Below, piece after piece: positions 46,046 through 59,000 of a DNA stretch of 64,000 nt. Source of the DNA: Scytalidium lignicola (lineage: Eukaryota; Ascomycota; Leotiomycetes); the NCBI GenBank assembly GCA_002812745.2, contig NCSJ02000047.1:119510-183509 (forward strand), read 5' to 3'. A program made the position numbers and the translations under genes. The notes under the pieces are model-generated. The model was not told the DNA's origin. It did not search any database and worked only from the letters and a program-made list of their open reading frames with translations. Within the stretch, counting starts at the first letter, position 1, and every line of letters begins with the position of its first letter.

Positions 46046-47655
46046 ATGGCTATGAACGCAAGATCCGCCTCGCGGGCGTTGAGGACACTGCGAGTAAGTA
46101 GGCACATTTTTCTGTTTACCGCATCCAAGGTCCAATTGTTAATTGATTTTATCTACAGCCCGTCGCCGCTCGCCCAGTGGCAGTTCCTCTAGGTCGCGGC
46201 TATGCCACCGCCTCGGAGCCAGATCTCAAGACCACATTCAGGGAGACCATTCCCGAGAAGCGTGAGCTCCTGAAGAAGGTCAAGGCTTTGGGCGATAAGG
46301 TAATTGGAGAAGTCAAAGTTGAGAACACAATTGGCGGTATGAGGTACGTCGGCAAGAAATTCTCAGAAAAGAAGTGTTGTACAGTGCTGACCGCCTAATA
46401 GAGGGCTGAAGGCTATGGTCTGGGAAGGATCAGTTCTCGACGCAAACGAAGGCATTCGATTCCATGGACGCACAATCAAGGACTGCCAAAAGGAACTGCC
46501 CAAGGGCACAACCGGCACAGAGATGCTGCCAGAGGCCATGTTCTGGCTGCTGTTGACCGGCCAAGTCCCATCTACCAACCAGGTCCGACAGTTATCTCGC
46601 GAGCTAGCTGAGCAAGCTCAATTGCCAGAGTTCGTGAACAAGCTGCTCGACAACTTCCCCAAGTATCTCCACCCAATGACTCAATTCGCAATTGCCGTCT
46701 CCGCACTCAGCCACACCTCCCAATTCGCCAAAGCCTACGAGAAGGGTATCAACAAGGCCGACTACTGGGAAACTACCTTTGATGACAGCATCTCACTTCT
46801 TGCCAAATTGCCCACAATTGCTGCTAAGATCTACCAAAACTCCTACCGAGGAGGCGGAGCTCTCCCAGCAGAGGTTGATTTGAACCAAGATTGGTCGTAC
46901 AACTTTGCAGCCATGCTTGGAAAGGGAGGAAAAGAGAACGAGAACTTCCATGACCTTCTGAGACTTTACTTAGCTCTCCACGGTGACCATGAAGGTGGAA
47001 ATGTCTCCGCTCACGCCACGCACTTGGTTGGTAGCGCGCTCAGCGATCCATTCTTGAGTTATAGTGCTGGATTACAAGGTCTGGCTGGACCACTCCACGG
47101 GTAAGCTCCTTCATTTCTCTCTTGCACTACTCTTCGTACTGATATTTACATCTATTTAGCTTGGCCGCCCAAGAAGTCCTGCGATGGATCCTGCAAATGC
47201 AGGAACATGTCGGAGGCTCTTACACTGACAAAGACGTCGAAGACTACCTCTGGTCTACCCTGAAATCCGGCCGTGTCGTCCCTGGCTACGGCCACGCCGT
47301 CCTTCGCAAGCCCGACCCGCGATTCGAAGCCCTCATGGACTACGCCTCCTCCCGACCAGAAATCGCCAACGATCCCGTCTTCAAACTCGTCAAGAAGAAC
47401 TCAGAGATCGCGCCGGAGGTTCTCAAAGCCCATGGAAAGACTAAGAACCCGTTCCCTAACGTAGACTCCTCGAGCGGTGTTCTGTTCCATCACTATGGAT
47501 TCCACGAGACGCTGTATTATACTGCTACGTTTGGTGTTAGTCGAGGTTTGGGACCGTTGGCACAGTTGATCTGGGACAGAGCTTTGGGACTGCCAATTGA
47601 GCGACCAAAGAGCATTAACTTGCAAGGCTTGTTGAAGTTGGCTGGTGGTGCTTAA
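46046..47655 (+). CDS. CIT1: Citrate synthase, mitochondrial
   Basis: About 475 aa in four exons: 46046-46093, 46159-46343, 46402-47100 and 47160-47655. It condenses acetyl-CoA and oxaloacetate at the entry of the TCA cycle. The N-terminus ([16 protein letters not shown], then a small second part ending RGYATAS) is Arg/Ser/Ala-rich and lacks acids, as in a mitochondrial targeting peptide. The family blocks are [30 protein letters not shown] (catalytic His region), [15 protein letters not shown] (second His) and [12 protein letters not shown]. It has no C-terminal SKL, so it is not the peroxisomal form. All introns have standard borders. Confidence 0.96.
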
Positions 47656-48155
47656 ATGTATATAGGTATTTTCAAGCTTTACGTGTTCAAAATAAATCAA
47701 TCACCTCGTCCAGGTTAGTCTTTGCGTTGGCGAATTTTGGCAGGAACGGTTAGTCTCGGCTCCTGTACAGTACATGAAAGAGGTGTGTATGTGCTCACGC
47801 TGAGGAAGAAAAGAGTTTTGATCGGTATATGTCAGAAGTGTAATCTATTTTTAAACGGGTTGTTTTTTCCCCTGAAAATGGAAGCTTGATGATCTGTTGC
47901 ACTGATATCCGATATATGGTCGATATTTGCATCGCTGGGCCATATCGGTGGACGGACAGAAATACCTCGTCTCAAAAAACCGAACATAAAAACAGTCCAT
48001 CTGCATATGAATGTAGAATAACTCGCAATCAATATTCAGCTGACTAAATGTAATGAAAAAAGAAGCAAAAAATCATTTTAAAGAAAATAAAAATATATAA
48101 AAAATAAAGAAAGAGAGAAAAAGAAGAAGAAGAAGAAAAAANCACCTAAAAAGCT
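47656..48155. other. Intergenic, with purine tract
   Basis: About 500 bp. The last 90 bp (48055-48143) are an A/G-rich tract with (AAG)n and an N, just upstream of the next start codon. No gene seen. Confidence 0.6.
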
Positions 48156-49836
48156 ATGGGCATCATCCACTCCCTTCTAAGAGACACATACCTAAGCATC
48201 AAAGCAATACTCGCAACCATCCAAGACCTAAACACCACCTACGGAGCCCTCCTAAACCGTATCTCCTCAGACCCAGGGATCCCCGTCCAGAATCCCACCT
48301 CTTCCTTCTGGCTCGATAACCCCCCNGTTCCCAGACCTAGTGAACAAGCAGTCCAAAGTCCTCCCTCAGACTGCAGATGTAGTAATCATAGGATCCGGCA
48401 TCACAGGCGCCAGCGTGGCACGCACCATCCTGGAAGAAAGCGCCGTGATGGGCCTCACGACATTCAAAGTGGTGGTCTTTGAGGCGAGGGAATTAACTAG
48501 TGGAGCTACGGGTAGGAATGGAGGTCATATCAAGACCTCTCCGTATATGACCTTCTCACGGATGAAGGCTAGGTTTGGGGTGGAAAGAGCTAGGGACTTG
48601 GTGAGGTTTGAGATGAGGCATTTGCCTTTGTTGACGGGTATGGCTAAGGATGAGGGGATTGAGAAGGCGGAGGCAAGGAGGGTTGAGACGGTAGATTTGT
48701 TCTTTGATGGGGAGGCGTGGGAGAAGGCGAGGCAGATGGCTGAGGAGTTGGAGGATGGTATGCCGGATGTAGCTTCTGGGATGCATGTATGGTCTGCAGC
48801 TGAGGCACGGAAGGTAAGTTTTAAGTTCCCTTTTTGTAACAAAGAAGACTAGGTTATGTTCTTTTGCTTATTATCTCAGCGGTTTGGGGTCAGCGAACTC
48901 GTTTTGGGGGCAGTATCTTATGATTCAGGTGCTCTCTGGCCATATCGACTAGTCACCTCCGTCTTTCAAACCCTAATCACCAAATTTCCATCCAACCTCT
49001 CGATTGAGACCAAGACGGCTGTCGAAAAGATAAGCGTGACAGAAAATAGCCACACGCCATTCCTTGTGCAAACTTCTCGTGGCAATATCATAGCAAGCCA
49101 TGTGATTCACGCGACAAATGCACATGCCTCGAGTCTAATCCCCGGCCTCCGAGGCAAGCTCTTTCCAGTCCGAGGCCAAATGTCCGCTCAAAGACCCGGC
49201 GAACAATTCCCAAAGCTTGACGGGGAGCGGTCGTGGAGTTTTATCGGGAGGAAAGGATTCGAGTATATCACTCAACGTCCAGGTCTTCCAGATAGCGTAG
49301 ATGGTATGGGTGGAGAGCTCATGACAGGAGGCGGCTTGATGCAGTCTTCCGGCAAGGGTCTTGATGAGATTGGCATTTCAAGGGACGACGAGATTAGTTT
49401 TTACGCGGGCTCCCATCTTAATGGCGTTCTTCCAATGGCGTTCAGCACTGAGAACTGGGGACCTGACCATCCCTCCGGAAGGTTAAAGAAGATGTGGACG
49501 GGGAACATGGGGTGTACAGCAGATGGACTACCATTTGTTGGAAAGCTAGACTCGAGTCTAACCAAGCGCAAAGTCGGTGCTGCATATTTGTCCAAAACCC
49601 AGATATCAAGCCCTGCGGAATGGATCTCAGCTGGATATAATGGTGAAGGAATGGTTTACGCGTGGCTTTGTGGAGTTGCTGTGGCATTGATGGTCCTTGG
49701 ACTGGACAAGGTCAAGTGCAAGCCTTCTCCTGGAAGATTACCTGGCACAGTTGAGGAATGGCTACCGAATGAACTCATAGTCACGAATAAGAGGGTGGCT
49801 AGAGCAAATGTTAGTGAGCTTGCTGATGAGTTATAG
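48156..49836 (+). CDS. FAD-dependent oxidoreductase (DAO family)
   Basis: About 537 aa in two exons, 48156-48813 and 48880-49836. An N at 48326 after a C run breaks the frame near residue 57; without it the reading frame is continuous. A leader of about 70 residues precedes the FAD motif VVIIGSGITGASVA. The GATGRNGGH motif follows, then VIHATNAHASSLIPGLRGKLFPVRGQ, and the C-terminal WISAGYNGEGM block. This pattern is that of the D-amino-acid oxidase/glycine oxidase group common in fungi. The substrate is unknown and no membrane segment is evident. Confidence 0.87.
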
Positions 49837-49982
49837 GAACGGCTTTCATTAACAATGAGAGAAATTAAACTATACATCTCAAAATATGTATACAGCATCG
49901 TGACTAGGTCTCATGCCTTCTCCAGCTCTCTTTACTCATATCCTGTCGGATACTGTTGATTCGCATAATAATGTTTCAAGTG

Positions 49983-50944
49983 TCAATCAAAATTGAGCCT
50001 AGACCCCTTTTCAAATGGTTCAGAGGCATGGATTGGACCACAACACAAGCGCTTTTCATCCATTCGAGACCAAATCAAGTTGCGGTCAATGTAAGACCTA
50101 CCATCCCCTAGATTATACCATTGAGTTAAACTCAGGACTCTAATGCCTTGTTTAAGAACTTGATAATCAAACTTAAACTCTAGATGACAATGTGAACAAT
50201 CCTGAATGCCCCTGCATTCCTCCAACGATCCTTTGCAAAGCCGTCTGAAATGTATTGATCCACCTCCATTTTCTTCATTGCCAATTAAATCAAAGAAGTA
50301 TATGTGAGGGCAGATTCTGTAATACCAGCTTATTTTCTAATACATATCTGGAGTAAAAAGAGTCTTTTTTGGACATACATCTTGCCATTGACAATCTGGT
50401 GACAAAACTCTGAATCATGCCCGTAACAGCGTGACAGCCGTGCGAGGAGTTTAGAACAATCCAAACCTTGTCTATGGCGTTTCATGGCCATGTAGAACAC
50501 AGTAGGGCTCCAGTCTTTATGCAAAAACTCTTGAATCTCATCAGTGACGGACACCTTTGCACAAATCGGATACTTCAAGACACCCTTGCTACTAGGTACT
50601 TCCTTTATCATATGTAGTTTTAGACACTTGTAACAGGGGATGTAATCATCTAGATCTCTCTCCAGACTCTCCAGAAACTCCCACAATTGTGATGAATCGG
50701 TCTGTTGTTGTTTTAAGGCTCCCAAGCATTGTGATCCAAGGACCTAGGCAATTTTCCGACAAGTGAGATATAATAATGCCGTAGAGTGGGTTGGTAAATA
50801 GGTGATTATGTGTTGGATGATTTCTGCGGGAAGTGTATCCAAATTAAGCTTTGGAAAGGTTCCTGGAAGATCTTGGGGAGGATCTGCAAGACAGCTAGAT
50901 CCAGCTCCATGGTGAGAAGACCTGAGATTGAAATCTGGCATCAT
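49983..50944 (-). pseudogene. F-box protein with an in-frame stop
   Basis: Exons 50944-50379 and 50316-49983 would encode about 299 aa. The F-box lies near residues 36-66 (LDTLPAEIIQHIITYLP), the adaptor-binding motif of SCF ubiquitin ligases. The rest is the Cys-containing fungal F-box companion region (YIPCYKCLKLH, KQGIRVLSLTQWYNLGDGRSYIDRN). One TAG at 50744-50746 lies directly after CRKIA, while the same frame continues with homology-like sequence on both sides. No splice pair was found that would remove the codon. It is either a recent nonsense change or a sequence error; no N is nearby. Confidence 0.7.
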
Positions 50945-51381
50945 GAAGCATAATTTTTTTAGGTAAAGTTTTTAATATCGAAACGGTCTGTAGATATCAG
51001 TGCCTTTAAAATTTCGATTTGTCTGTTTAACCTGGGACGAAAAGGTTTATACATGAAATATTAAAAAGAAGAAAAGTAATCAATCTTAAGAAACAGTGAA
51101 ATTAGAAGTAGGTATAACATCAAATTGGGAAGGATACTGAGTTTAGTAAAATGCTCTAGATTTCAAAATTCGTATGTATTCCCCAATTACGATGAAGCAA
51201 CGCAATGTCCAAGATGAAAAAGGGGGTTCGGAATCACGTGTGTTTATCTTCCCCCGCCAATAGACTTTCGCCGAGGTGGTAGGTCGACAGGGGTGGAGCT
51301 CAACACAAAATCATAGGAAATTCAACCGGCCAGAATAGTCTCGACAAAGCCATTCTGCGTCTCAAGACAACGACCTCCAAA
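50945..51381. promoter_or_regulatory. Divergent intergenic region, F-box / TSC13-like
   Basis: About 440 bp, AT-rich on the F-box side, more GC-rich near 51230-51381. No gene seen. Confidence 0.5.
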
Positions 51382-52445
51382 ATGGCGCGATCTGAGCCAA
51401 TTACCCTCAAGGTCAGCAGTCGGTGTAGGTCTACTTTTCCGTATCTTGAAGATGTCAACCATTGACAAAATTCTCCAGCTCCAAAAAGGCCAATTAAGAA
51501 GCTGCCTACATCAGTAGAAGTTACGGACACGACAACTGTTCAAGATGTTAAGGTGATCCTTGCGAAACCAGGTCGCTGGGACCCGGAACGATTTGGCATA
51601 TACGGTGCAGACAATAAACTCCTCAAGGACCGGAAGGCTCGTATTAGTCAACTTGTCAAGGACGGACAAGAAATCGCCGTCAAAGATTTAGGTAAGTTAA
51701 ATATTCTGTAAGACGGTGTAAAGCTACAATTGTGCTGAGATCTCAATCTACAGGCCCTCAGATCCCCTGGAGAACAGTGTTCGTCATCGAATACTTCGGT
51801 CCAATCCTTATGCACACCAGCTTCCTGCTTCTTCGCCCTTACATCTACTCGAACTTGACGCCGCTCTCCCTCTCTCAGCAGTTATCAGCAGGGATGATTA
51901 TTCTACACTTCCTCAAGCGCGAATACGAAACCCTCTTTGTGCACAAGTTCTCGCTCAATAGCATGCCGGCGCGGAACATTTTCAAGAACTCAGCTCATTA
52001 CTGGATCCTCAGTGGGCTATGGATTGCATACTGGATTTGTGCTCCAAATTCGTACACGGCCCAATCTTCTCCTACGATCGACATGGTTAATATGGTTGGA
52101 ATCGCGCTGTATCTGTTTGGTGAAATCGCAAACGCACATACACACAGAATCCTGAGCAACCTACGATCACCTGGTGGGACGGAGAGAGGCATTCCACAGG
52201 GTCTGGGGTTCAACCTTGTTACGTGCCCCAATTACTTCTTTGAGATGCTCGCCTGGTTTGGGATAGCTATTGTGGCTAAGACCTGGGCCACTGCTGTTTT
52301 CTTGGTGGTTGCTTATGTGCAGATGCATATCTGGGCTGTCAAGAAAGAGAAGGCATATCGCAAGGAATTCCCCGACAAGTACAAGAAGAAGAAATATGTT
52401 ATCTTCCCCAGTCCGCTCGATCTAGTGAAATCTCTCACATCGTGA
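51382..52445 (+). CDS. TSC13: Very-long-chain enoyl-CoA reductase (TSC13/TECR)
   Basis: About 315 aa in three exons: 51382-51424, 51479-51691 and 51754-52445. It reduces trans-2-enoyl-CoA in the last step of the ER fatty-acid elongation cycle. The N-terminus is a ubiquitin-like fold (RPIKKLPTSVEVTD...ILAKPGRWDPERFGIY). Several membrane helices follow. The steroid 5-alpha-reductase domain has HFLKREYETLFVHKFS, GFNLVTCPNYFFEMLAW and the C-terminal lysine-rich end KEFPDKYKKKKYVIFPS. I chose the GTAGGT donor at 51425 for intron 1, since it alone keeps phase with the second exon. Confidence 0.93.
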
Positions 52446-53628
52446 AAGATGCGAATACAGCATGCGTCTTAATGATTACCAAGTCACTGGTGGAAGATAT
52501 GATGAGGAAATACTAGCGAGATAAAAGTTTCTTGGGAAGGAAGAAGGATTCGCTAGTTATGGAACACATTTTCACGCTTAAAGCAGATTGTATTGATATG
52601 GCAGATGAAGATCCACTGAGAACGGAGAGCATTTAAAAAATATCAAAATGTCAGCTGCTCAATCAACGTCAAGCAGAGAGGAAGAGAGAAGGAAAGTTCA
52701 CTCCATAATTTGCTACGATACTGCAACGAATCATGATAGAATGTTTGATGTCCTCACTTGCACTTGACCACTTGCGTGATATATTATCAGTCCTGGTCCG
52801 GATATTATTTTACTCAGAGATCTTCATCTTTCGTTGCTGCTTTTGGTTGCCAGGCTGATGGCTTTCATTTCGGGTCGGGTTTGCCGCATTTTGCAAATTC
52901 CATTTGTTTAATATCAGAAATCCAGGTTGCCGAAGCTCATGATTATTTGTCGCCGTCCGATATTCCAAGCCAGTCGAATTTGCTTTTAGTAACCAATTAC
53001 TACCTTTGATGCTTTTTTTTCTTCTTGCCCCATCACATGCGGTTATTGATGGACAGTGGAGAGCCGCGGCTCTTTGCAGGGGTGCCATTCCCCGCGAAAA
53101 GCGCCAACTCGTTCCTGCAGCATCCTGGCAAACACTCCAACTTCTTTCTCCCCAACTCCGTCCGAAGTCGCGTAGATCCCCCGGACTTGGTGACATATCC
53201 GGTAGGACGTCGTCGCTCCCTGGCTTCAACTCTGCAATCCCAATGGCTCGACGGCGCGGAGGCATCGAGACTACGACAGGGAGATGTTGAAGATGGCGAT
53301 GGTTATTGGTGTCTTCTAAAGTGTTGTTGTTTGCGGGGTTTATGGCCAGCAGCAATCCTCGGAACGATCTGGCGACGATGACACCTGAAAATCCGGTACC
53401 AATTTCATAATTCGTCCTATGTTGCCTCGTTCCTTGTCTATGGGAGGTATGGGTGAGGAGTAATATATATACAGTAACAATACCCGCTGCCTCCGCAGCT
53501 GCACCTAGCCCAGGCCGTTCTCTCTCCTCTTGCCAACCCAAGGAAAACTCCCTGCCATCAGCCCAAGCAAGCTAGTTCGATATCCCTCTATCATATCCTT
53601 CATCATTGGAGGTCTCCCAAAAATAAAA
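52446..53628. other. Intergenic, upstream of HsbA
   Basis: About 1.2 kb. A minus-strand open frame of 243 codons (52810-53541) exists but shows no conserved features and low-complexity composition; I do not call it a gene. Confidence 0.5.
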
Positions 53629-54141
53629 ATGCTTCTCAAGTTCCTGTCCCTTGCTCTCCTGGCAACGCCCATCCTTGCCGATGGTGCCGCAGTAGTAAAC
53701 GCCATCGATAGCATCACCAACAAGACACTCCAATTGAACACCACCGTAAGCTCCTGGCACGGCGACCTCCTCGGCGCGCTCCCCATCGTCACCCAGTCCA
53801 CCGAACTCCTCGCCGTCATAAACAGCGGCACCAAGACGGCCCAGAAATCAGCCAACTTCACGGTCATCGAGGTCATCACCATTGCCGGCGTGACGGAGAC
53901 TCTCGTGACGGATGTGCTCAGTGCACTAGACACCATCCAAGCGGCCAAACCTAAGTTCAGCAAGCTGTTGCTGGATCCAGCGATCCTGTTGAATCTGGTG
54001 CTGGAGAAGGAGGCCACGGATAAGTTCCAGGCTGCGGTTATTGCAAAGGTGCCGGCAGCATTGCAGTCGATTGCTGAGCAGCTGGTTGCGCCTGTTGACC
54101 CGGCATTCTCGTCTGCTATTACGGATTATGAAGGGCTTTGA
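53629..54141 (+). CDS. Secreted hydrophobic surface-binding protein (HsbA family)
   Basis: Single-exon gene of 170 aa. It starts with a signal peptide (MLLKFLSLALLATPILADG, cleavage likely near residue 17-19). The mature part is alpha-helical, rich in Ala, Val, Thr and Leu, has no cysteine and shows the HsbA pattern: VVNAIDSITNKTLQLN, SFW-like turn (VSSWHGDLLGALP), LDTIQAAKPKFSKL and a terminal AISDYxG-like element (SAITDYEGL). HsbA proteins adsorb to hydrophobic surfaces and can recruit cutinase-like enzymes. Two NxT glycosylation sites lie near residues 36-42. The codon frame is open upstream to 53530, but the ATG at 53629 is the one that starts the signal peptide. Confidence 0.9.
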   Translation: MLLKFLSLALLATPILADGAAVVNAIDSITNKTLQLNTTVSSWHGDLLGALPIVTQSTELLAVINSGTKTAQKSANFTVIEVITIAGVTETLVTDVLSALDTIQAAKPKFSKLLLDPAILLNLVLEKEATDKFQAAVIAKVPAALQSIAEQLVAPVDPAFSSAITDYEGL

Positions 54142-56041
54142 TTGATGTGGGTTTTATTTTTGGGATGGCTTAGGGGGGTGCTGAGAGGTTGAGGGGTTAA
54201 AAATTATATATATTAAAAAAAAANGAGCTGGAGCATGTTAGGTACTCTTTACCTCAATTATTTGGTGATCAGTGTGATTGCTAGCTAGCTCATGAATGAA
54301 TATAAATGTTATGACATGATGTCTTTTTTCTTTCTTTTCTGGCAGATGAGGAATTCTAATTGACATTGACACTGCTGAGTTTGTGTTCCCAACGATGTTA
54401 TTTGCAGGAGCAAGCCGTTTCATGTCCACCATTCGGCTTTCCTGTCCGTCTCTTATTGCATAATTATTTTATCATCTATAAGTCCGATGACCCGGATTAC
54501 TTACAAATAACCTAAATTATCTAAAACAGCTGAATAGACCGAAGAAAAGCCTTGATATAGACGAATAAGATATGCAAGCAGGGCCTTCTGTTACGTGCAA
54601 CAAGCTTTCCTTATGCTACACCTGTATTATTTTCAAAGTCAAGAGAAGTTCGCGAACCGTCAAACTACTACTGCACCCTAACTTTTTTTACGTCTGAGAC
54701 ATTTCTTGCTCTTTTGTCACTAGAGCAGACCCTAAATCTTTCCCTTGTGTCACTCTGCTGCAGTGCTAAAAAGCTAGCTCATGGCTGAGATTCCTCGGTA
54801 CGGGTACCACTGTTTGGAGAGGTTTGGTAGGGCTTCGGGAAGGTTCTAGGTGAACTAGCTTTGACCTTCTGATGTGTGAGATATTTCCTATTCTGGCCCG
54901 TCTTCTTTCTTTTTTGTCGGCGATTGAGAGATAAACTATTTACCGTACTTCTGGTAATTGTATTACGGGGTATGTGTTTGATACGGCAATTCTTTAATCG
55001 CAATTTTCTTCTTCTTCTTTGCTTTATTCAAACGTGCTTTTGAGCCTTGATAGTTTGGATTCGTAATGATTAATGTTTGCTTAAAAAGATAAAAAGAATC
55101 ATCGTCTTCCTAAATTGGTTATCGTGTCGCTCTTCTTTACCCCACCACTGACTACTCCGTAGAATCGGCAAACGTACTTCCACTCTTGGAAAGTCATCCA
55201 CTATGGCGGAGGTGATTGATGTTGTATCGGAACCCCTTTATCCGTGCAGGTTGAACTTAGCTGTGTGCGTAAGCAGCTACTGTGCGGTGCTGGACTGCGC
55301 TGTACAATTGGGGCAAGTAGCACTGCTGATCATATCTCCGCTGTGCCGTTCAATAACGAGAGACAGATATGGGAAATTGGTGATAGCAGTACTCGATAAA
55401 GAAGTATATAGCTTTAGATCGATAGAGATATCGAGCAGAAGAAGAAGAAGAAGAAAGAAGAAAGGAATCCTGCGAACACCTGTTCCTCTCTCTCTCCTCC
55501 CCCTCTGTTCCTAGTATTTTGACTGCAAAAAAGTAAAAAAGCTTGGCCGCAGGTCCAGTTCCAGCTCCAATCTTGAAACTGTTCCTCGGCAGCGCACCCC
55601 CCGGTGTGGGTGCATGCATGGGCCACAGGCCAGCCCGCTAGCCACCAGCCACCAGCCACTGGGAACGCAGCGCACGGGGTTTCAGGGGCTCAACCACGCT
55701 CAAAGGGAACAAAATAATCTGTGCACTCTCACGCTCCGATCAACCCCCCAAGCATCGAAGTCCACCGATCGAAAAAAATTCCCATTAATTATCTCCATTG
55801 ATCGATCGATTGACTACCACCCATCCACGTTTGAGGAAAGAGATAATACAACCCCAAATCTTTCTTCTTCTTTCCTTATGTATCGCCCTAATATAAGCTT
55901 GGCAACGATCCGATAGCTTGTTGGTCTTGCTGCTCAAGGCTGGAGAACGTACGTGCGTTACCTCGTTCCTTGTGTTTTCGAGGGAGCGACGACGACGACG
56001 ACCTCTCGACCTCGACCTCCAACTTCGATTGACTTGTCGAG
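54142..56041. promoter_or_regulatory. Long upstream region of the DOCK gene
   Basis: About 1.9 kb. The left part (54200-55150) is AT-rich with an N at 54224. The right part (55500-56041) is GC- and CT-rich, likely promoter and 5' leader, with a GAA tract at 55437-55464 and a CGA tract near 55987-56002. Short upstream frames overlap the leader, including one at 55953-56225 that runs past the DOCK start in another frame. Confidence 0.5.
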
Positions 56042-59000
56042 ATGCCCTGGCAAGCTCTACCTCGAATTGCTTTCGCTGTCGCAACCTATCCTTTCACCGC
56101 GTCCTTCCCCGAAGATCTACCTCTCGAACTCGGCGATGAGTTGTATATTATTGAGCAAGGCGGGAAGGATGGACAATGGCTGCGAGGTTACCTGGTTGCG
56201 CCGCCGAGTCTGCTGGCGGGCTTGACCTGCGTCAAAGGCCAGACGCTCGAGGCAAGGGTGTTTTCGGGTATATTCCCTCGAAGCTGCGTCGAAATCAGGG
56301 AGGTTCTGGGAGAGGCCGAAGAGGATCGCCTGGCTGCACCATCGGCACAAGATGACAATGCTGGAGTCAATGACCTTGCGAATGGTGCCCGTCCTATCCC
56401 CAGTCCCGGTCCTATATCACCTTCAGCACCAAAGCCTTTGCACATCAAGAAGGTCAATCAGATTGCGAGAATGAGCCAGAATATGAAGCCCGGCAGACTG
56501 CCAAATGGAAACTCGAATGGAAGCCCGAGGTCACTATCAGTTATGGCGACTCGCGTCCCAGGAACCATGCGACCTCCTGCTCCAGTCCCCATGCTGAAGA
56601 TTGGAGACGAGACACCAACGTCCGAATCAGAACCGTTGGTGGATGAGATTGCTTCCTGTCTGCGAGAGTGGCATTCAACAAATCTGCATGAGCTGCTGTT
56701 ATCAAGACGATATTCGGTGTTGGATAAAATGGCAGGGCTAGTTCGAACTTTGGATATGTCGCGGCGGCAGTTTCTGAACAATGTCTTGACGACTCATGAA
56801 TTGCAATTATTACGGGAAAAGACGGTATGGGATTTGGTTAGGGGGAATAAACTGTTCAACGGGGAGGTTATCGTGCGTGACCCCGCAGAAAGGGGTAGAA
56901 TTATGACTGGGGAGGATTCGGCGGTCGAGGTCACCAAGCTGCAGTCGATTATGAGCTTATTGGATGAGAAGCCTCACCCAACGCTTGAAAGCACGGCGTC
57001 TCTCTACCACCTCCTCGTCGATGTCAAGGCTTTCGTTGGCGCTTCTACGGAATCCACCACGTTGGATTTCTTCCTCGCTTCAAAGTCACCAGGATCACCT
57101 GCAAAAGCACTGTCAGAAAGCTATGTTGTGGAGGTCCCGGCCGGTGGTACTATGACGAGCATAGCCAAAACTGCTCCTATGCGGACTCTGTTTACGGACC
57201 TAGCCTCCGCCGATATTGGCGAATTACCAGCCGCCGACAGCGAGTTATACCTGATAGTTAAGGTCAGATCTACTCATCAAGTTGTTGCAACTAAACCTGG
57301 CTCTCGAGGCGGCAACGTCATTCGAGAGGAAGAATCTACTACGAGATCCGGGGAGAAAGAAAAGCCGCCATCATCTGGGGGCCTTGGAAAGGCTGGACGA
57401 AGAAGTCTTATGTGGGGTCGTGGAGCTCAACGGGCAGCATTCTCTAGAAATGCGCCTGCCACGTCTAAGCTTAATTCTGTTTCAGAAGTGCCTAACTCTC
57501 GTCGTGGCGAAAGTCGGGACGAACAACCCCCTAGCACTGCTGGATCAAGGGGCTACACATCTAACGGCCCCAAGCCAGGATCAATTAGTCAACAGGTGAC
57601 GCGGACCGTTGGGATTGGTGCTCTCAGGGTTAACAGCATTATGAAGCAAAATGAGGAAGTGGAGCAACTTGTGACTATTTGGTCTTCATCTCTCAAGCCA
57701 GATGAAAAACCCGAGCATGGCGAGGGGTGGGAAGATGTCATTAAAGATTTAATGGGGAGCCAAACTGGCAGATACGAGCGATCTCGTAGGGCAGAACGAC
57801 TGCAGATACATCTAAAAGCGTTTAATAGCATGGATGCTGATCAGTTGATCAAAGAAACCCCTACGATGCTGTCTGCTGTTTCAAAGACGAGCAAGATGGG
57901 GTTCTCTGGTGCACCAACCAAGCCCAGATCAGATATATATATTACCATGGGCGAGGCAGTGCTACCCCGTCACGCCTTACTTTCACGTGCTACTGGTGGA
58001 TCAACTCCATTGGCGTCCTCTCTCGCCGGCACAAATCTGCAGGTCACGATGGAGGTTCGCCATGCAACAGGAGAGCGGATGGAGAATTGTATATTTCCGT
58101 CGTCAAATAGTGAGGGAGTCAGCTCCTGGGAATCAACGGCAGCTGAGAGGGGAACGGGATGGAACCAAACTCTACGCCTGCACATTTCTCCAAGTGATGT
58201 GCCACGGAGCCACCTGGTAATGATATTGGCTGATGTACCCCACCACCCTTTTGCAATATGCCACATACCTTTATGGGACCAAGGAGCCTTTATACGAGAT
58301 GGTCAACACTCTTTGCTATGGTACAAATACGATGAGACGATTTCTTCACCGGATGCAGCAGGAAAGGGGGGGTATTTAAACGTCCCCTGGAGTGCAAGAG
58401 GGAAGGATGATACAGTCCGAGAGGAAGCTTTGACAGGACCACTCGCGACTCTCCAGCTACGGTCTTATCTTTGCAGCACTCGCTTCTCTCAGGATAAAGT
58501 CCTTTTGGGCCTACTGGGTTGGAAAGAACAGTCAAAGTCTGATGTCCAGGATCTCATAAAAAGACTGGTATTCGTGCCCGAGATTGAGATTGTGAAGCTT
58601 CTTAATGATGTCTTCGATGCTATTTTTGGCCTTATAGTTGAGAATGCCGGAAATGATGAGTTTGAGGATTTGTTATTCAGCGCACTTGTTACTGTTCTTG
58701 GGATCGTCCACGATAGACGATTTAACCTTGGTCCACTTGTGGATCATTACGCCGAAACAAAGTTTAATTATCCCTTTGCTACGCCGTGCTTAGTAAGATC
58801 TCTAACCAGACTCCTTGCCAAACCTTCAGATCCAGATACGTCACGGATGCTGAGAGCTACGTTTAAGATTGTGAGACACATTCTCAAATTCATTACTCAG
58901 GGTCGAGGACAACAGAAAGCTAAAGAAGCTGGAATTGGTATTACTAGCACATCTGCTTCATTTACGAAACAAGTTCGGTCCATTTTTAAAGCCCTGGATG

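Noticed and set aside
52810..53541. 243-codon minus-strand ORF
   Set aside because: Low-complexity, no conserved blocks; it overlaps the probable HsbA promoter.
55203..56225. ORFs in the DOCK 5' region as independent genes
   Set aside because: They follow simple GAA/CGA tracts and overlap the likely leader; at most they are upstream ORFs.
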